Positions 41,886 through 51,200 of a DNA stretch of 64,000 nt are shown piece after piece. This stretch comes from Paraburkholderia tropica (lineage in GTDB: Bacteria > Pseudomonadota > Gammaproteobacteria > Burkholderiales > Burkholderiaceae). Location: contig NZ_FNZM01000004.1 in assembly GCF_900109265.1 (NCBI RefSeq), forward strand, positions 124,001 to 188,000, in the 5' to 3' direction. The first letter of the stretch is position 1. Every line of letters begins with the position of its first letter. The notes below the pieces were generated by a model that saw only the letters and a list, made by a program, of their open reading frames with translations, searched no databases and had not been told where the DNA came from. Made by a program: the position numbers and the translations under genes.

Positions 41886-44318
41886 CTAGAAACGCACGTC
41901 CGCCGACAGCAGCACGGTGCGTCCGGCACCCGGCACGCCATACAACTGGAAGCCGTCGAGCGACGCCCCCACCGCCGAGTAGTAGAACGTGTTGAACAGG
42001 TTCTGCACGTTGAGGCTCAGCGCGAGATTCTTGTTGACCTCATAGCGCGCCGCGAGCGAATGCAGCCAGAATGCCGGCGCTTTTTCCGCGTCGTACACAT
42101 AGGCCGGATGATTGCCGCTCGCGCCGCTCACCGTGCTGCTGTTGTTGTTCTGGCCGCCGACGTATTCGTTGTCGGTATAACGGCGCGTGCCGACGTACTG
42201 CACGCCATAGCTCACCGAGAACTTCGGCGTGACCGCATACGAGGTCCAGAGATTGACGGTCGCGTTCGGCACGTTGGCCGGTCGCTGGCCTTCGTTGATG
42301 CCCTTCGTGATGCGCCCGCGCATCGCCGCGAAGCCCGCGAACGCCGACCACTTTTCGGTGATGTTGCCCGACACGCCCAGTTCGATGCCATCAACGCGTT
42401 TGGGCGGCAACTCGCGCACGACGCTCGACGTCGTGTCGCCGTAGTCCCACGAATCGCTGAGTTCGGTGCGGAACAGTGCGCTCGTGATCGACAGACGCCG
42501 GTCGAGCAGATCCCACTTGGTACCCAGCTCCCAGGTCTGCGCCACGGCCGGTTTGAGGCTCGCCGTGGCCGCCGAGGTCGCGCCGTAAATCGTGTTGTTG
42601 GTCGTCGCGCCCACCGCCGAAGGCTGCGCCGCACGCCCGTAGGTCGCGTAGAGGCTGCCGAACGGCAGCGGCTTGTACGTGATGCCGATACGGCCGCTGA
42701 ACGCGCCGTCGCTCGTCGTCAGCACCGAGTGCGCGTTGGCCGCGCCGCTCACCTGCTTGACCCAGAAACGGTCGTAGCGCGCCGCGCCTTCAACGATCCA
42801 CTTCGGCGTGATCGTCACGGTATCGCGGATATACACGCCCGCATCGTTGACCGCCGCGTAGTCGCCGGTCGTGCCTTCCATCGCGTTCACGCCGCCCATG
42901 CTCGTGCCATACGCGTTCGTGAGGTCCATCACCGGATTCGTCGATGGCGCGACCACGCTGCGCGGCAGATCGCCATAACGCTCGTGATAGAACTCCGCGC
43001 CGACGACGACATCGTGATGCAGCCCCGCCGTATCGAACGACGTGTTCACGTTGGTCTCGTTGGCGAGAATGTCGTAGCGCTTCGACGTGCCGTAGTTGTT
43101 GCCGCGCAGCACCGCGAGCGGCGAGAGATTAGGGTCCGCCGACACGCCGCTGTACGAGAGTACGCCCGAGGCGCTCGTCACGAGCGAGCCGGTGCCCACG
43201 TAGCCGTACGACGTGCCGCTCGTCGAATTGAAACGCGCGGGCGCGAGCACGGTGGTGCGATCGGTCTGCTCCCAGCGCGTCATGTTCGAGATGCGCAGGT
43301 TGTCGTTGAAGTCGTGCTCGATCTTCACGCTCGCGCGGTTGGTGGTCGAGTGATCCTTGTAGAGATTCGGGTCGCCATACCAGCCATTGCGCGGCACGCC
43401 GGGCATGCGCTGGCCGCCCGTGCCGCGCTCGATCGGCACGCCGGTGTCCGGCACGTTGTTGTCCTGCTGATGGAAATAGTCGAGCGTCACGCGCGTGGGC
43501 GTGCCGAGCCCCATCGCGAGCGAACCGGCCACGCCCCAGCGGTCGTCGTGCACGTTGGCGCGACCGTCCACGTCCTGCGTGTGGCGCATGAGATTCAGAC
43601 GCAGCGCCGAGTGCTCGCCGATCTGCTTGTTGAGGTCGGCGCTCACGCGGCGATAGCGCGCCGAGCCGAGTGTGGTCGCGAGGTGATACGCGTCGTCGAG
43701 ATGCGCTTCCTTCGTGACGAGATTGACGCTGCCGCCCGGCGCGGCCACGCCCGATTCGATCGTGCCGGTGCCCTTGAACACTTCCACGCGATCGACGTCG
43801 AAGGTGTCCGAGCGGCTCGCGAGGCCCGCGTCGCGCAGGCCGTCGATCGTGATGCTCTGCTCGCCCGAAAAGCCGCGAATCGTGAACATGTCGCCCCAGC
43901 CGAGATTACCCTCGCCCGACGTGAACGTGATGCCCGGCACGTTCTTGAGAATGTCCTGGAGACTTTGCGCCTGCTGTTCATCGAGCACGCGCTTGGGCAC
44001 GATCGCGATGCTCTGCGCGATGTCGAGCAGCGGCGCCGTGAACTGATCCGACTCCACGTATTTCGTCTGATATGGCGAGTTCCTGCCGCTGACGTTCACG
44101 GCGGGCAGCGTGGCGCCAGCGGTTTGCGTGGCGCCGGTTGCGTCGGTTGTATTCGCGGCTTGTGCGGCTTGTGCGGCTTGTGCCGGTTGCGTCGTCTGCG
44201 CGGTTTGCGCCGACGTTTGCGCGTGCGCCGCCGTCAGCGCGACGCAACCGAACGTCGCGCCGAACAGATTGATCAGCAAGCCCGACGGACGGCCTCGCGT
44301 TCCCCGATTCAACTGCAT
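41886..44318 (-). CDS. TonB-dependent catecholate siderophore receptor (PiuA/Fiu-like)
   Basis: An 810-residue outer-membrane receptor. A signal peptide (about 1-33, ending AHA) is followed by an unusual Gln/Ala/Thr-rich linker (about 34-70, AQTTQPAQAAQAAQAANTTD), a TonB-box region ATLPAVNVSG, and a plug (about 100-220: GITFTSGEGNLGWGDMFTIR, SITIDGLRDAG, SGVAAPGGSVNLVTKEAH). The barrel ends LLSADVRF. The family takes up ferric mono- or bis-catecholates. The ATG at 44318 is used; an extended frame upstream lacks a signal. It heads the two-gene unit with piuC. A Fur-like box lies about 60-80 bp upstream, so iron repression is expected. Confidence 0.93.
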   Translation of the reverse strand: MQLNRGTRGRPSGLLINLFGATFGCVALTAAHAQTSAQTAQTTQPAQAAQAAQAANTTDATGATQTAGATLPAVNVSGRNSPYQTKYVESDQFTAPLLDIAQSIAIVPKRVLDEQQAQSLQDILKNVPGITFTSGEGNLGWGDMFTIRGFSGEQSITIDGLRDAGLASRSDTFDVDRVEVFKGTGTIESGVAAPGGSVNLVTKEAHLDDAYHLATTLGSARYRRVSADLNKQIGEHSALRLNLMRHTQDVDGRANVHDDRWGVAGSLAMGLGTPTRVTLDYFHQQDNNVPDTGVPIERGTGGQRMPGVPRNGWYGDPNLYKDHSTTNRASVKIEHDFNDNLRISNMTRWEQTDRTTVLAPARFNSTSGTSYGYVGTGSLVTSASGVLSYSGVSADPNLSPLAVLRGNNYGTSKRYDILANETNVNTSFDTAGLHHDVVVGAEFYHERYGDLPRSVVAPSTNPVMDLTNAYGTSMGGVNAMEGTTGDYAAVNDAGVYIRDTVTITPKWIVEGAARYDRFWVKQVSGAANAHSVLTTSDGAFSGRIGITYKPLPFGSLYATYGRAAQPSAVGATTNNTIYGATSAATASLKPAVAQTWELGTKWDLLDRRLSITSALFRTELSDSWDYGDTTSSVVRELPPKRVDGIELGVSGNITEKWSAFAGFAAMRGRITKGINEGQRPANVPNATVNLWTSYAVTPKFSVSYGVQYVGTRRYTDNEYVGGQNNNSSTVSGASGNHPAYVYDAEKAPAFWLHSLAARYEVNKNLALSLNVQNLFNTFYYSAVGASLDGFQLYGVPGAGRTVLLSADVRF

Positions 44319-44375
44319 GTTGTATTCACCCCAGTTTCCTGTTTTGCTGGATTGCCTGCCGGCATCGCCATCACA

Positions 44376-44400
44376 AATACGAATGATTGCGATTTGCAAT
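44376..44400 (-). promoter_or_regulatory. Fur-box-like site before the TonB receptor/piuC operon
   Basis: The minus strand reads TTGCAAATCGCAATCATTCG here (complement CGAATGATTGCGATTTGCAA). It shares about 12 of 16 bases with the Burkholderiaceae Fur box and lies 58-82 bp before the receptor start. Recognised by resemblance only. Confidence 0.5.
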
Positions 44401-44438
44401 GGTAAGAATGCAGGCATCAAGAAAACGTTAAGACCCGA

Positions 44439-44452
44439 TTTCCGATCGGAAA
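44439..44452. repeat. intergenic palindrome TTTCCGATCGGAAA
   Basis: A perfect 14-bp palindrome upstream of the TetR gene. The same 14-mer occurs at 45849-45862 and close variants at 45940-45953 and 57641-57654; half sites lie at 41043-41050, 41078-41085 and 57584-57591. Confidence 0.7.
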
Positions 44453-44504
44453 CCGTGCAGAAACAAGGGCTTTCCGGTGCGAAAAAATATTTCGCTTCGG
44501 AAAC

Positions 44505-44533
44505 TTGACAATCTATCTTCCAGTAGATAAATT
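44505..44533 (+). promoter_or_regulatory. tetR promoter with TATCT-N6-AGATA operator
   Basis: Consensus -35 TTGACA (44505-44510) and -10 TAAATT (44528-44533), 17 bp apart. The spacer is filled by the 18-bp element TCTATCT-N5-TAGATA (44512-44529). The same element is found before ohr (45183-45200). This gives a clear autorepression geometry. Confidence 0.7.
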
Positions 44534-44540
44534 AACACCC

Positions 44541-45107
44541 ATGGACACGCAATCAACCGTACGCGAGCAGCTTCTGGATCACGCCATCACGTTGATGATG
44601 CTGCGGGGTTACAACGGCTTCAGCTATCGCGACCTGTCGGAACTGGTCGGCGTGAAAACATCGAGCATCCACTACTACTTCCCGTCGAAGGACGACCTGG
44701 TGCTCGAAGCGGTCAAGCAGTACAGCGAAGAAGTCGTGCGGGCATTGCAGTCGATCGACCCGGCGTTGCCGGCGAACGAAAAGCTCAGCCTGTACACGCG
44801 CTTCTTCGGCAAGACCTTGGGCGACGGCAACCAGATCTGTCTGTGCGGCATGCTCGCCGCCGACATCGAGACGCTGCCCGAAACCGTGCGTGAAGCGGTG
44901 CAGGCCTTCTTCCGCACCAACGAAGCCTGGCTGGCCAAGGTGCTGGCGCAAGGCGTCGAGGAAGGCACGCTGGTCGCGAAAGGCAAGCCGGAAAGCGCGG
45001 CGCGCACGCTGTTCGCGGCGCTGCAAGGCAGCGTGATCGCGAGCCGGCTGTTTCACACGAAGTCGCGTCTGGAAGACGTGGAAGCCATGTGGCGAGTCGC
45101 GGCCTGA
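44541..45107 (+). CDS. TetR-family regulator with Cys-X-Cys, likely ohr repressor
   Basis: A 188-residue regulator. The helix-turn-helix is at about 9-55 (REQLLDHAITLMMLRGYNGF, YRDLSELVGVKTSSIHYYF). The ligand domain has C100-L-C102 in NQICLCGMLAADIETLP, a place where redox-sensing TetR proteins of the NemR-like group keep reactive Cys, so oxidant sensing is plausible. Its promoter carries an 18-bp TATCT-N6-AGATA operator, and the same sequence precedes ohr 255 bp downstream of this gene. It therefore probably represses itself and ohr. This differs from the usual MarR-type OhrR control. The ATG at 44541 is favoured over an in-frame TTG inside the promoter. Confidence 0.88.
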   Translation: MDTQSTVREQLLDHAITLMMLRGYNGFSYRDLSELVGVKTSSIHYYFPSKDDLVLEAVKQYSEEVVRALQSIDPALPANEKLSLYTRFFGKTLGDGNQICLCGMLAADIETLPETVREAVQAFFRTNEAWLAKVLAQGVEEGTLVAKGKPESAARTLFAALQGSVIASRLFHTKSRLEDVEAMWRVAA

Positions 45108-45179
45108 GGGGCATAGCAACGCGGCCACAGGCAAGGATTGCAGTACCGGGGCGGTTCACCGCCCCATTGTTGGACCCCG

Positions 45180-45200
45180 TTGTCTATCTAGTGATAGATA
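45180..45200 (+). promoter_or_regulatory. ohr operator TATCT-N6-AGATA
   Basis: TCTATCT-AGTGA-TAGATA (45183-45200) equals the tetR-promoter element in every base outside the 5-bp centre. TTGTCT at 45180-45185 could be the -35. The ohr start codon is about 160 bp further, so the leader is long, or a second promoter exists nearer. Confidence 0.65.
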
Positions 45201-45362
45201 GGATTACGAGAATCACGATGACGATCACGCGTACGCCACGAATGACCGTTATCGTCGTTGCACAACAGTGGCACAACCGGTCGCGAAGATCCCTTCGATC
45301 TGGACGACTAACGAATCAACCTTGTTGCTTGACCTATCGTTACTCACACTGGAGAGTCAGTC

Positions 45363-45788
45363 ATGTCGATCGAAAAAGTCCTCTACACCGCCGAAGCCAC
45401 CGCAACCGGAGGCCGTGACGGCCGCGCCGTCGTGCCCGAGAGCAACCTCGACCTCAAGCTCACGACGCCGCGCGAACTGGGCGGTGCAGGCGGCGCCGGC
45501 ACGAACCCGGAGCAACTGTTCGCAGCCGGTTACAGCGCGTGTTTCATCGGCGCGATGAAGTTCGTCGCGGCGCGCGACAAGATCGCCATTCCGGCGGACG
45601 TCTCGGTTACGGGCCGCGTCGGCATCGGCCAGATTCCGAACGGCTTCGGCATCGAAGTGGAACTGCGCGTCTCGCTGCCGGGCCTCGACCGCGAAGCCGC
45701 TCAGGCGCTGGTCGACAAGGCTCACATCGTGTGCCCGTACTCGAACGCCACGCGCGGCAACATCGACGTCACGCTGACGATCGTTTAA
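45363..45788 (+). CDS. ohr: organic hydroperoxide resistance protein (Ohr, OsmC family)
   Basis: A 141-residue dimeric peroxidase that reduces organic and lipid hydroperoxides, using lipoylated proteins as electron donor. The two active-site Cys are C60 ([15 protein letters not shown]) and C124 ([14 protein letters not shown]), with Arg near 18-21 (GGRDGRAV) and Glu50 (NPEQLF). Length and motifs are those of Ohr and not OsmC. GGAGAG stands before the ATG. Control is likely by the upstream TetR through the shared operator. Confidence 0.95.
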   Translation: MSIEKVLYTAEATATGGRDGRAVVPESNLDLKLTTPRELGGAGGAGTNPEQLFAAGYSACFIGAMKFVAARDKIAIPADVSVTGRVGIGQIPNGFGIEVELRVSLPGLDREAAQALVDKAHIVCPYSNATRGNIDVTLTIV

Positions 45789-45812
45789 GGCCGCACGACG
45801 ACCGGAAACGGG

Positions 45813-45849
45813 ATCGGGAAAACAAAGGGCAACCCAAAGTTTTCCCGAT
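45813..45849 (+). terminator. inverted repeat after ohr
   Basis: ATCGGGAAAAC (45813-45823) pairs perfectly with GTTTTCCCGAT (45839-45849), 15-base loop. It lies 25 bp after the ohr stop and runs directly into the palindrome at 45849-45862. Confidence 0.55.
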
Positions 45850-45862
45850 TTCCGATCGGAAA
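45849..45862. repeat. second copy of palindrome TTTCCGATCGGAAA
   Basis: Identical to the 14-mer at 44439-44452. A one-mismatch copy (TTTCCGATGGGAAA) follows at 45940-45953, on the other side of the terminator. Confidence 0.7.
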
Positions 45863-45865
45863 ATA

Positions 45866-45907
45866 ACGGGCCGCGCCGGATCATCTGCATGATCCGGGGC
45901 GGCCCGT
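45866..45907. terminator. long hairpin between ohr and recD
   Basis: A 19-bp stem with a single mismatch (45866-45884 with 45889-45907) and a CTGC loop, then TTGTTTCG. It probably terminates both the plus-strand ohr and the minus-strand recCBD transcript. Confidence 0.75.
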
Positions 45908-45995
45908 TTGTTTCGTCATGGGTTCAGATGTTTTCTCGATTTCCGATGGGAAACGCGCGCGGCGATCGCATGCAACAACATCGCAATGCCGGGTT

Positions 45996-48284
45996 TCAGC
46001 GCGCTTCGTCGAATAGCGCCGCCATCAAGCCGCTCGCGCGCTGCACGCGGGCGCAAACCGCGCGCTCCAGCACCGAGCGCCCTTCCGGCACGGCCAGCGT
46101 GAACCACGTGCGCGCGCGCGTGATGCCCGTGTAGACGAGTTCGCGCGTGAGAATCGGACTGTACGTATCGGGCAGCACGAGCGCCGCGTGCGTGAATTCC
46201 GAACCCTGCGACTTGTGCACGGTCAGCGCGAACACGGTCTCGACGCCTTGCAGGCGGCTCGGCGACACCCACTTCACGCCGCCCGCGCCATCGCCCGACG
46301 GGAACGCCACGCGCAGCACCGGCGGCGCGCCCGCTTCCACGGGCAGATCGAGCGCAATGCCGATATCGCCGTTCATCAGCCCAAGCTCGTAGTCGTTATG
46401 CGTGACGAGCACGGGCCGCCCCGCATACCAGTCGCCGAGCGGATCGATCAGACCGTCTTCCTGCAGCAACCGCGCGACGCGCCGATTAAGCCCCTCCACG
46501 CCCCACGTGCCGCGTCGCAACGCGCACAGCAACTGAAACTGCGTATGCGCCTGCAAAACCGCCGATGCCCACTTCGCCAGCGCTTCCGGCGACGCGCCCG
46601 CTTCCGGACGCAACGCACGCATGGTGTGCAGATAATGCCGATAGCCCCGGCGCTGCGTGGCGGGCGCGCTGCTGCCGCCGCCCGCTTCTTCGTTCACCAC
46701 GCCGTCGGTGATCAGCGCGCGCAACGGCGCGTCGTCGCCCGCCGGACAGATGAGGCGCGCGAGATCCGCATAGCCGCGCGTCCAGATCTTCGCCACGCCC
46801 GTGGCATCGCCCGCGTTGACGAGTTCGGCCAGCGCGCCAATCCCGCTTTCCGATGCGAAACGATGGCTCTCGCGCAGCATCGCCACGGCCTGATCGAGCG
46901 GCGTGCCGTGCGTATCGAGCATGGCGGCGTCGATGCGCTCGCCCGTGGCCGCTTCGAGCCATGCGCGCGTCGCCTCCGTGTAGTGGCCGTCGCGCGCGCG
47001 CTCGCAAAGTTCGCCGAGCACCGCGCCCGCTTCGACCGAGGCCAGCTGGTCCTTGTCGCCGAGCAGGATCAGACGCGCATTCGACGGCAACGCATCGAGC
47101 ACCGCGGCCATCATCTCCAGATCGACCATCGACGCTTCGTCGATCACGAGTACGTCGACGGGCAGCGGATTGCCCGCATCGTGACGAAAACGCCGGCTGC
47201 CGGGCCGCGTGCCGAGCACGCGATGCAGCGTGGTCACGACAGTCGGAATCGCGCTGCGCAGCGCAGCCGGATCGACGCGCTGCGCGAGCGCGTCGAACGG
47301 CAATCGTTCGACGGCACCCGCGATCGATTCGTTCAGGCGCGCGGCGGCCTTGCCCGTCGGCGCGGCGAGGCGAATGCGCAGCGGGCGTCCGCCTGTGCCG
47401 TCCGGATCGAGCGCCAGCGTTTGCAGCAGCGCCAGCAATTTGACGACGGTGGTCGTCTTGCCCGTGCCGGGTCCGCCCGTGATGATGCTGAACGCGCTGC
47501 GCGCCGCGAGCGCGCACGCGAGTTTCTGCCAGTCCGCGCCTTTTGCCGATGCCGAACGCGGCGCGAACAAGGCGTCGAGCGCTGCGCGCGCCGCCGCGGC
47601 GGGCAGCGCCGCTTCGAGACGCGGTCCGCGCGCAAGCCGCGCTTCGATACCCGCGCGCACGTCCTGCTCGTACTGCCAGTACCGGCGCAGATAGAAACGA
47701 TTGCCGGCCAGCACGAGCGGCGTGCTGTCTTGCGCGCTGGCTTGCGTGCTGGCTTGCGTGCTGTCGTGCACATCGGCTTGCGCGTGCCCGACCAGTTCCG
47801 GCGCGTCGAGCGCCGCGCGCCAGCGCTCGAGCGTCACCCCCGCGAGCACTTCGGCGGGCGGCTGCGGCGGCTCGGCCGTGGGCGTTTGCGGACCGTCGGG
47901 CGGCAACGAGAGCGCGAAGGCGGGATCGTCGAGCGTCGCCTGCAAGTCGAGACACACATGGCCGCGCCCCAACTGATGACTCGCGAGCGCGGCGGCGAGC
48001 AGCAACAGCGGCGGCGCATCGGGCGTCTCGTCGAGCAGAAAGCGCGCGAACGCGCCGTCGAGCGTGCGCAGCCAGCCGCGCTCCACCCAGCGATCGAGCG
48101 TCGCGAGCATCTGCGCCGCCGACTCGCTGACGTTGGGACGCTGCGCGATGGACTCGGCCGCTTCGACAGGCGCAGGCTTCGCCTCCTCCTCGATCTCTTC
48201 AGGCAAGAACGTATCGAACAGATCGCCGGTCGTGCCGATCGCGCCTTTCGGCAAATCGTTGCGCGTGTTGCGTCGCGGGCTCAT
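45996..48284 (-). CDS. recD: exodeoxyribonuclease V alpha subunit (RecD helicase)
   Basis: A 762-residue 5'-3' helicase of the RecBCD enzyme for double-strand-break repair and degradation of foreign linear DNA. Walker A GGPGTGKTTTVVKLL is near 268-282, Walker B VLVIDEASMVDLEMM near 370, and motifs GDKDQLASVEAG and LTVHKSQGSEFTHA later. It is about 150 residues longer than E. coli RecD (608), with extra length in the N-terminal 200 residues, which contain a small Thr-Gln-Ala-Ser repeat (STQASTQASAQDS near 178-190). The ATG overlaps the recB stop by 4 bp. Last gene of recC-recB-recD. Confidence 0.96.
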   Translation of the reverse strand: MSPRRNTRNDLPKGAIGTTGDLFDTFLPEEIEEEAKPAPVEAAESIAQRPNVSESAAQMLATLDRWVERGWLRTLDGAFARFLLDETPDAPPLLLLAAALASHQLGRGHVCLDLQATLDDPAFALSLPPDGPQTPTAEPPQPPAEVLAGVTLERWRAALDAPELVGHAQADVHDSTQASTQASAQDSTPLVLAGNRFYLRRYWQYEQDVRAGIEARLARGPRLEAALPAAAARAALDALFAPRSASAKGADWQKLACALAARSAFSIITGGPGTGKTTTVVKLLALLQTLALDPDGTGGRPLRIRLAAPTGKAAARLNESIAGAVERLPFDALAQRVDPAALRSAIPTVVTTLHRVLGTRPGSRRFRHDAGNPLPVDVLVIDEASMVDLEMMAAVLDALPSNARLILLGDKDQLASVEAGAVLGELCERARDGHYTEATRAWLEAATGERIDAAMLDTHGTPLDQAVAMLRESHRFASESGIGALAELVNAGDATGVAKIWTRGYADLARLICPAGDDAPLRALITDGVVNEEAGGGSSAPATQRRGYRHYLHTMRALRPEAGASPEALAKWASAVLQAHTQFQLLCALRRGTWGVEGLNRRVARLLQEDGLIDPLGDWYAGRPVLVTHNDYELGLMNGDIGIALDLPVEAGAPPVLRVAFPSGDGAGGVKWVSPSRLQGVETVFALTVHKSQGSEFTHAALVLPDTYSPILTRELVYTGITRARTWFTLAVPEGRSVLERAVCARVQRASGLMAALFDEAR

Positions 48285-51200
48285 GCTGCATCCTCAAGCG
48301 CGTCGTGATGCGCGAACAGCGCATCGAGTCCTTCGATCAACTCGCGCGGCGGGCGCTCGCAATGCAGGCCCTGGCTCGGCGCACGGCCGCCGCGCAGGAA
48401 CATATAAACGGCGCCGCCCACATGCAGGTCGTAGTCGTAATCGGGCAAGCGCGCCTTCAGCAAGCGGTGCAGCGCGAACAGATAAAGCGCGTACTGCAAC
48501 TCATAGCGCGAGTGCAGAATCTGCGCGCTCATTCTCGATTCGGTGTACGAATCATCGTCGGCTCCGAGCCAGTTCGATTTGTAATCGGCGACGTAATAGC
48601 GGCCCTCGTGCTCGAAAAGCAGATCGATAAAACCCTTGAGCATGCCGTTCAAACGCGTCGCGTCGAGCGGCGGACGCGGCGCGCCGTCGAGCGTGAGTTC
48701 GGTGACGAGCGCATCGAGTTCGAGCGTATTCACCTTGTGCGCCGCGACCCAGAATTCCATTTCCGCCATATACGACGCGCTGTCGAGCTTCGCGAGCGTA
48801 AGCGGCGCCACCGCTTCGCCATCGATCGACGGCAGGCGCAGCGGCGTGCTGAGCCACGCCAGCATCCACGAGGTGAGCGTATCGATCCATTGCGACCAGC
48901 CGCGCACGTTGCAGCGCCGCGCGATCATGTCGCGCAGTTTCGTGGCGTCGCGCGCGACTTCCGCAAAGCCCTCGTTCGCCACCCACTCGATGAGTTCGTG
49001 CAGGAAGCTGCCCGCGTCCGCGCCGCGCTCGAAGCCGTGCATCGGCGCGCCCTCGGGCGCGAGTTCCGCCGATACGGGCAGCCCATCGTCCGCGTCGATA
49101 TCGTCGATCACGCGCGCGTCGAGCAGTTCGCGAAACACGTCTTCACTGCGCGTGTCGGGCGCGATGTGTTCTTCCTGCGCCATCTGCGCCGCGTAGGCGA
49201 GTTGCGTGCCCTCCACGGTTTTCAGGCTCGAATAGCTCGCGATCCACCACGGTTCGCGCCCACGCCGCGGGAACATGCGCGCGTGACCGCGCACGACGCC
49301 CGGCCCGCGCAGCGCGAAGGTTTCGTGCGTGGGCACAGGCGCTTCCGCCACCGCGATATCCGCGCATGCGCCACGCAACTCGCCGAGCAGCGTCGCGCTC
49401 TGCTCCGCCGGCAACGGCGCGCCGCCGCTCACCAGATAACCGAATGCGCTGCCTTCGACGTTCTGCACCGGCGCATAACCGATCCACGTCGCGTAACGCG
49501 CGCGCGTGAGCGCGACGTAAAGCTTGCGCAGATCCTCGCCGAGCCGTTCGCGATCGGCCTGCGCCAGCACCTGCCTATCCGCTTCGAGCGTGACGCGCAG
49601 ATTGCCCGCCTCGTCGTGCCATTTGAACGGCACGTCGTCGGCCTTCACCGCGCGATGCGCGCACGCGAACGGCAGAAATACGAGCGGATATTCGAGGCCT
49701 TTCGACTTGTGGATCGTCACCACCTGGACGAGCCCCGCGTCGCTTTCGAGGCGCAACTGGCGCGCGTCGCCACCGCCGCCCGCGCTCTCGTCTTCACGCT
49801 GTTCGTCGAGATAGCGGATCAATGCGTGTTCGCCATCGAGCTGCGTGCTCGCCTGCTGCAACAGTTCGGCCAGGTGCAGCAGATTCGTGAGCGCGCGCTC
49901 GCCGTTCAGACCCGCCGCCGCGCTCGCGCCGAGCAGCCGCTGCGGCACATGGAAGTCGTTGAGCAGACGACGCAGCATCGGCAGCACGCCCTTCTTGCGC
50001 CACACTTCGCGATAGCCGCGAAATTGCAGCACGCGCGCTTCCCATGCGATTTCGTCGCGACCGAGCGCATCGAGTTCATCCCAGCCGAGGCCGAGCGATC
50101 CCGTTGCGAGCGCGCTGCGCACGAGGCGGCCGTCGTCGGGTTCGGCGCACGCGCCGAGCCAGTAGCGCAATTCTTCCGCTTGCGGCGTTTGATACACGGA
50201 ATCGCGATCGGACAGATAAACGCTGCGCACGCCACGCGCCGCCAGCGCTTCGCGAATCGCGCGCGCTTCGTCGCGATTGTTCACGAGCACCGCCATGTCG
50301 GCCGGTTGCAGGGGCCGCATGCCGTGCTCGCCTTCGAAGCCCGCCGTGCCCGCCTGGCCGAGATTCAGCAGGCGCGCCATCTCGGTCGCGCAACTCGCCG
50401 CCATGCTCGCGAAATACGCGGTCTTGCTCAAGGGTTTGCCGTCGGCCGAAGCGGGCAACCACCAGACGTTCAGCGCGGGCACGTCGCCGCCAGGCGCGAC
50501 CAGCGAGTCGGGACGCCCGGCTGCATCCGCCGCGACGAAAGGCAACGCATTGGCTTCGCCTGGCGCGCCGCGAAACAGGAATGCGCCGCTGCCTTCGGGC
50601 CGCTGCTCCGCCGCCTCGAAACAGCGATTGACCGCATCGACCATCGCACGCGTCGAGCGGAAATTTTTCTTGAGCGTATAGAGCCGACCCGCACACGCCT
50701 CGCGCGCGCGCAGATACGTGTAGATATCCGCGCCACGGAACGCGTAGATCGCTTGCTTAGGATCGCCAATCAAGACGATAGCCGTCTCATTGCGGTTCGC
50801 CTGGATATCGTAGACCGCATCGAAGATCCGGTACTGCACTGGATCGGTGTCCTGGAACTCGTCGATCAAGGCCACCGGATACTGCTTGCGGATGATGTCG
50901 GCGAGACGCGGCCCATTAGGCTTCTTCAGCGCGTCGAGCAGACGCGTGAGCAGTTCGTCGAAACCCATCTGCGAGCGTCGCGTCTCTTCCTCTTCGAAGC
51001 GCCGCGCGATCCAGCGCGCCGCGTGGCAAAGAATCGGCAGCTTGGCCGTGGGCCGCGCGGCCAGCGCCTCCCGCAACGCCTCCATCGCCACGAAGCAATC
51101 GAGCGCGGGCGGCGGACCGTCCTTCCAGATTTCCGCGAGGCCGGCGGGCGTAAGACGCGTCCACACGGCAGCATCGTCCTTGAAACCGGGATGCAGACTC

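Noticed and set aside
41853..44405. 850-codon plus-strand frame opposite the TonB receptor
   Set aside because: Shadow of a well-supported receptor gene.
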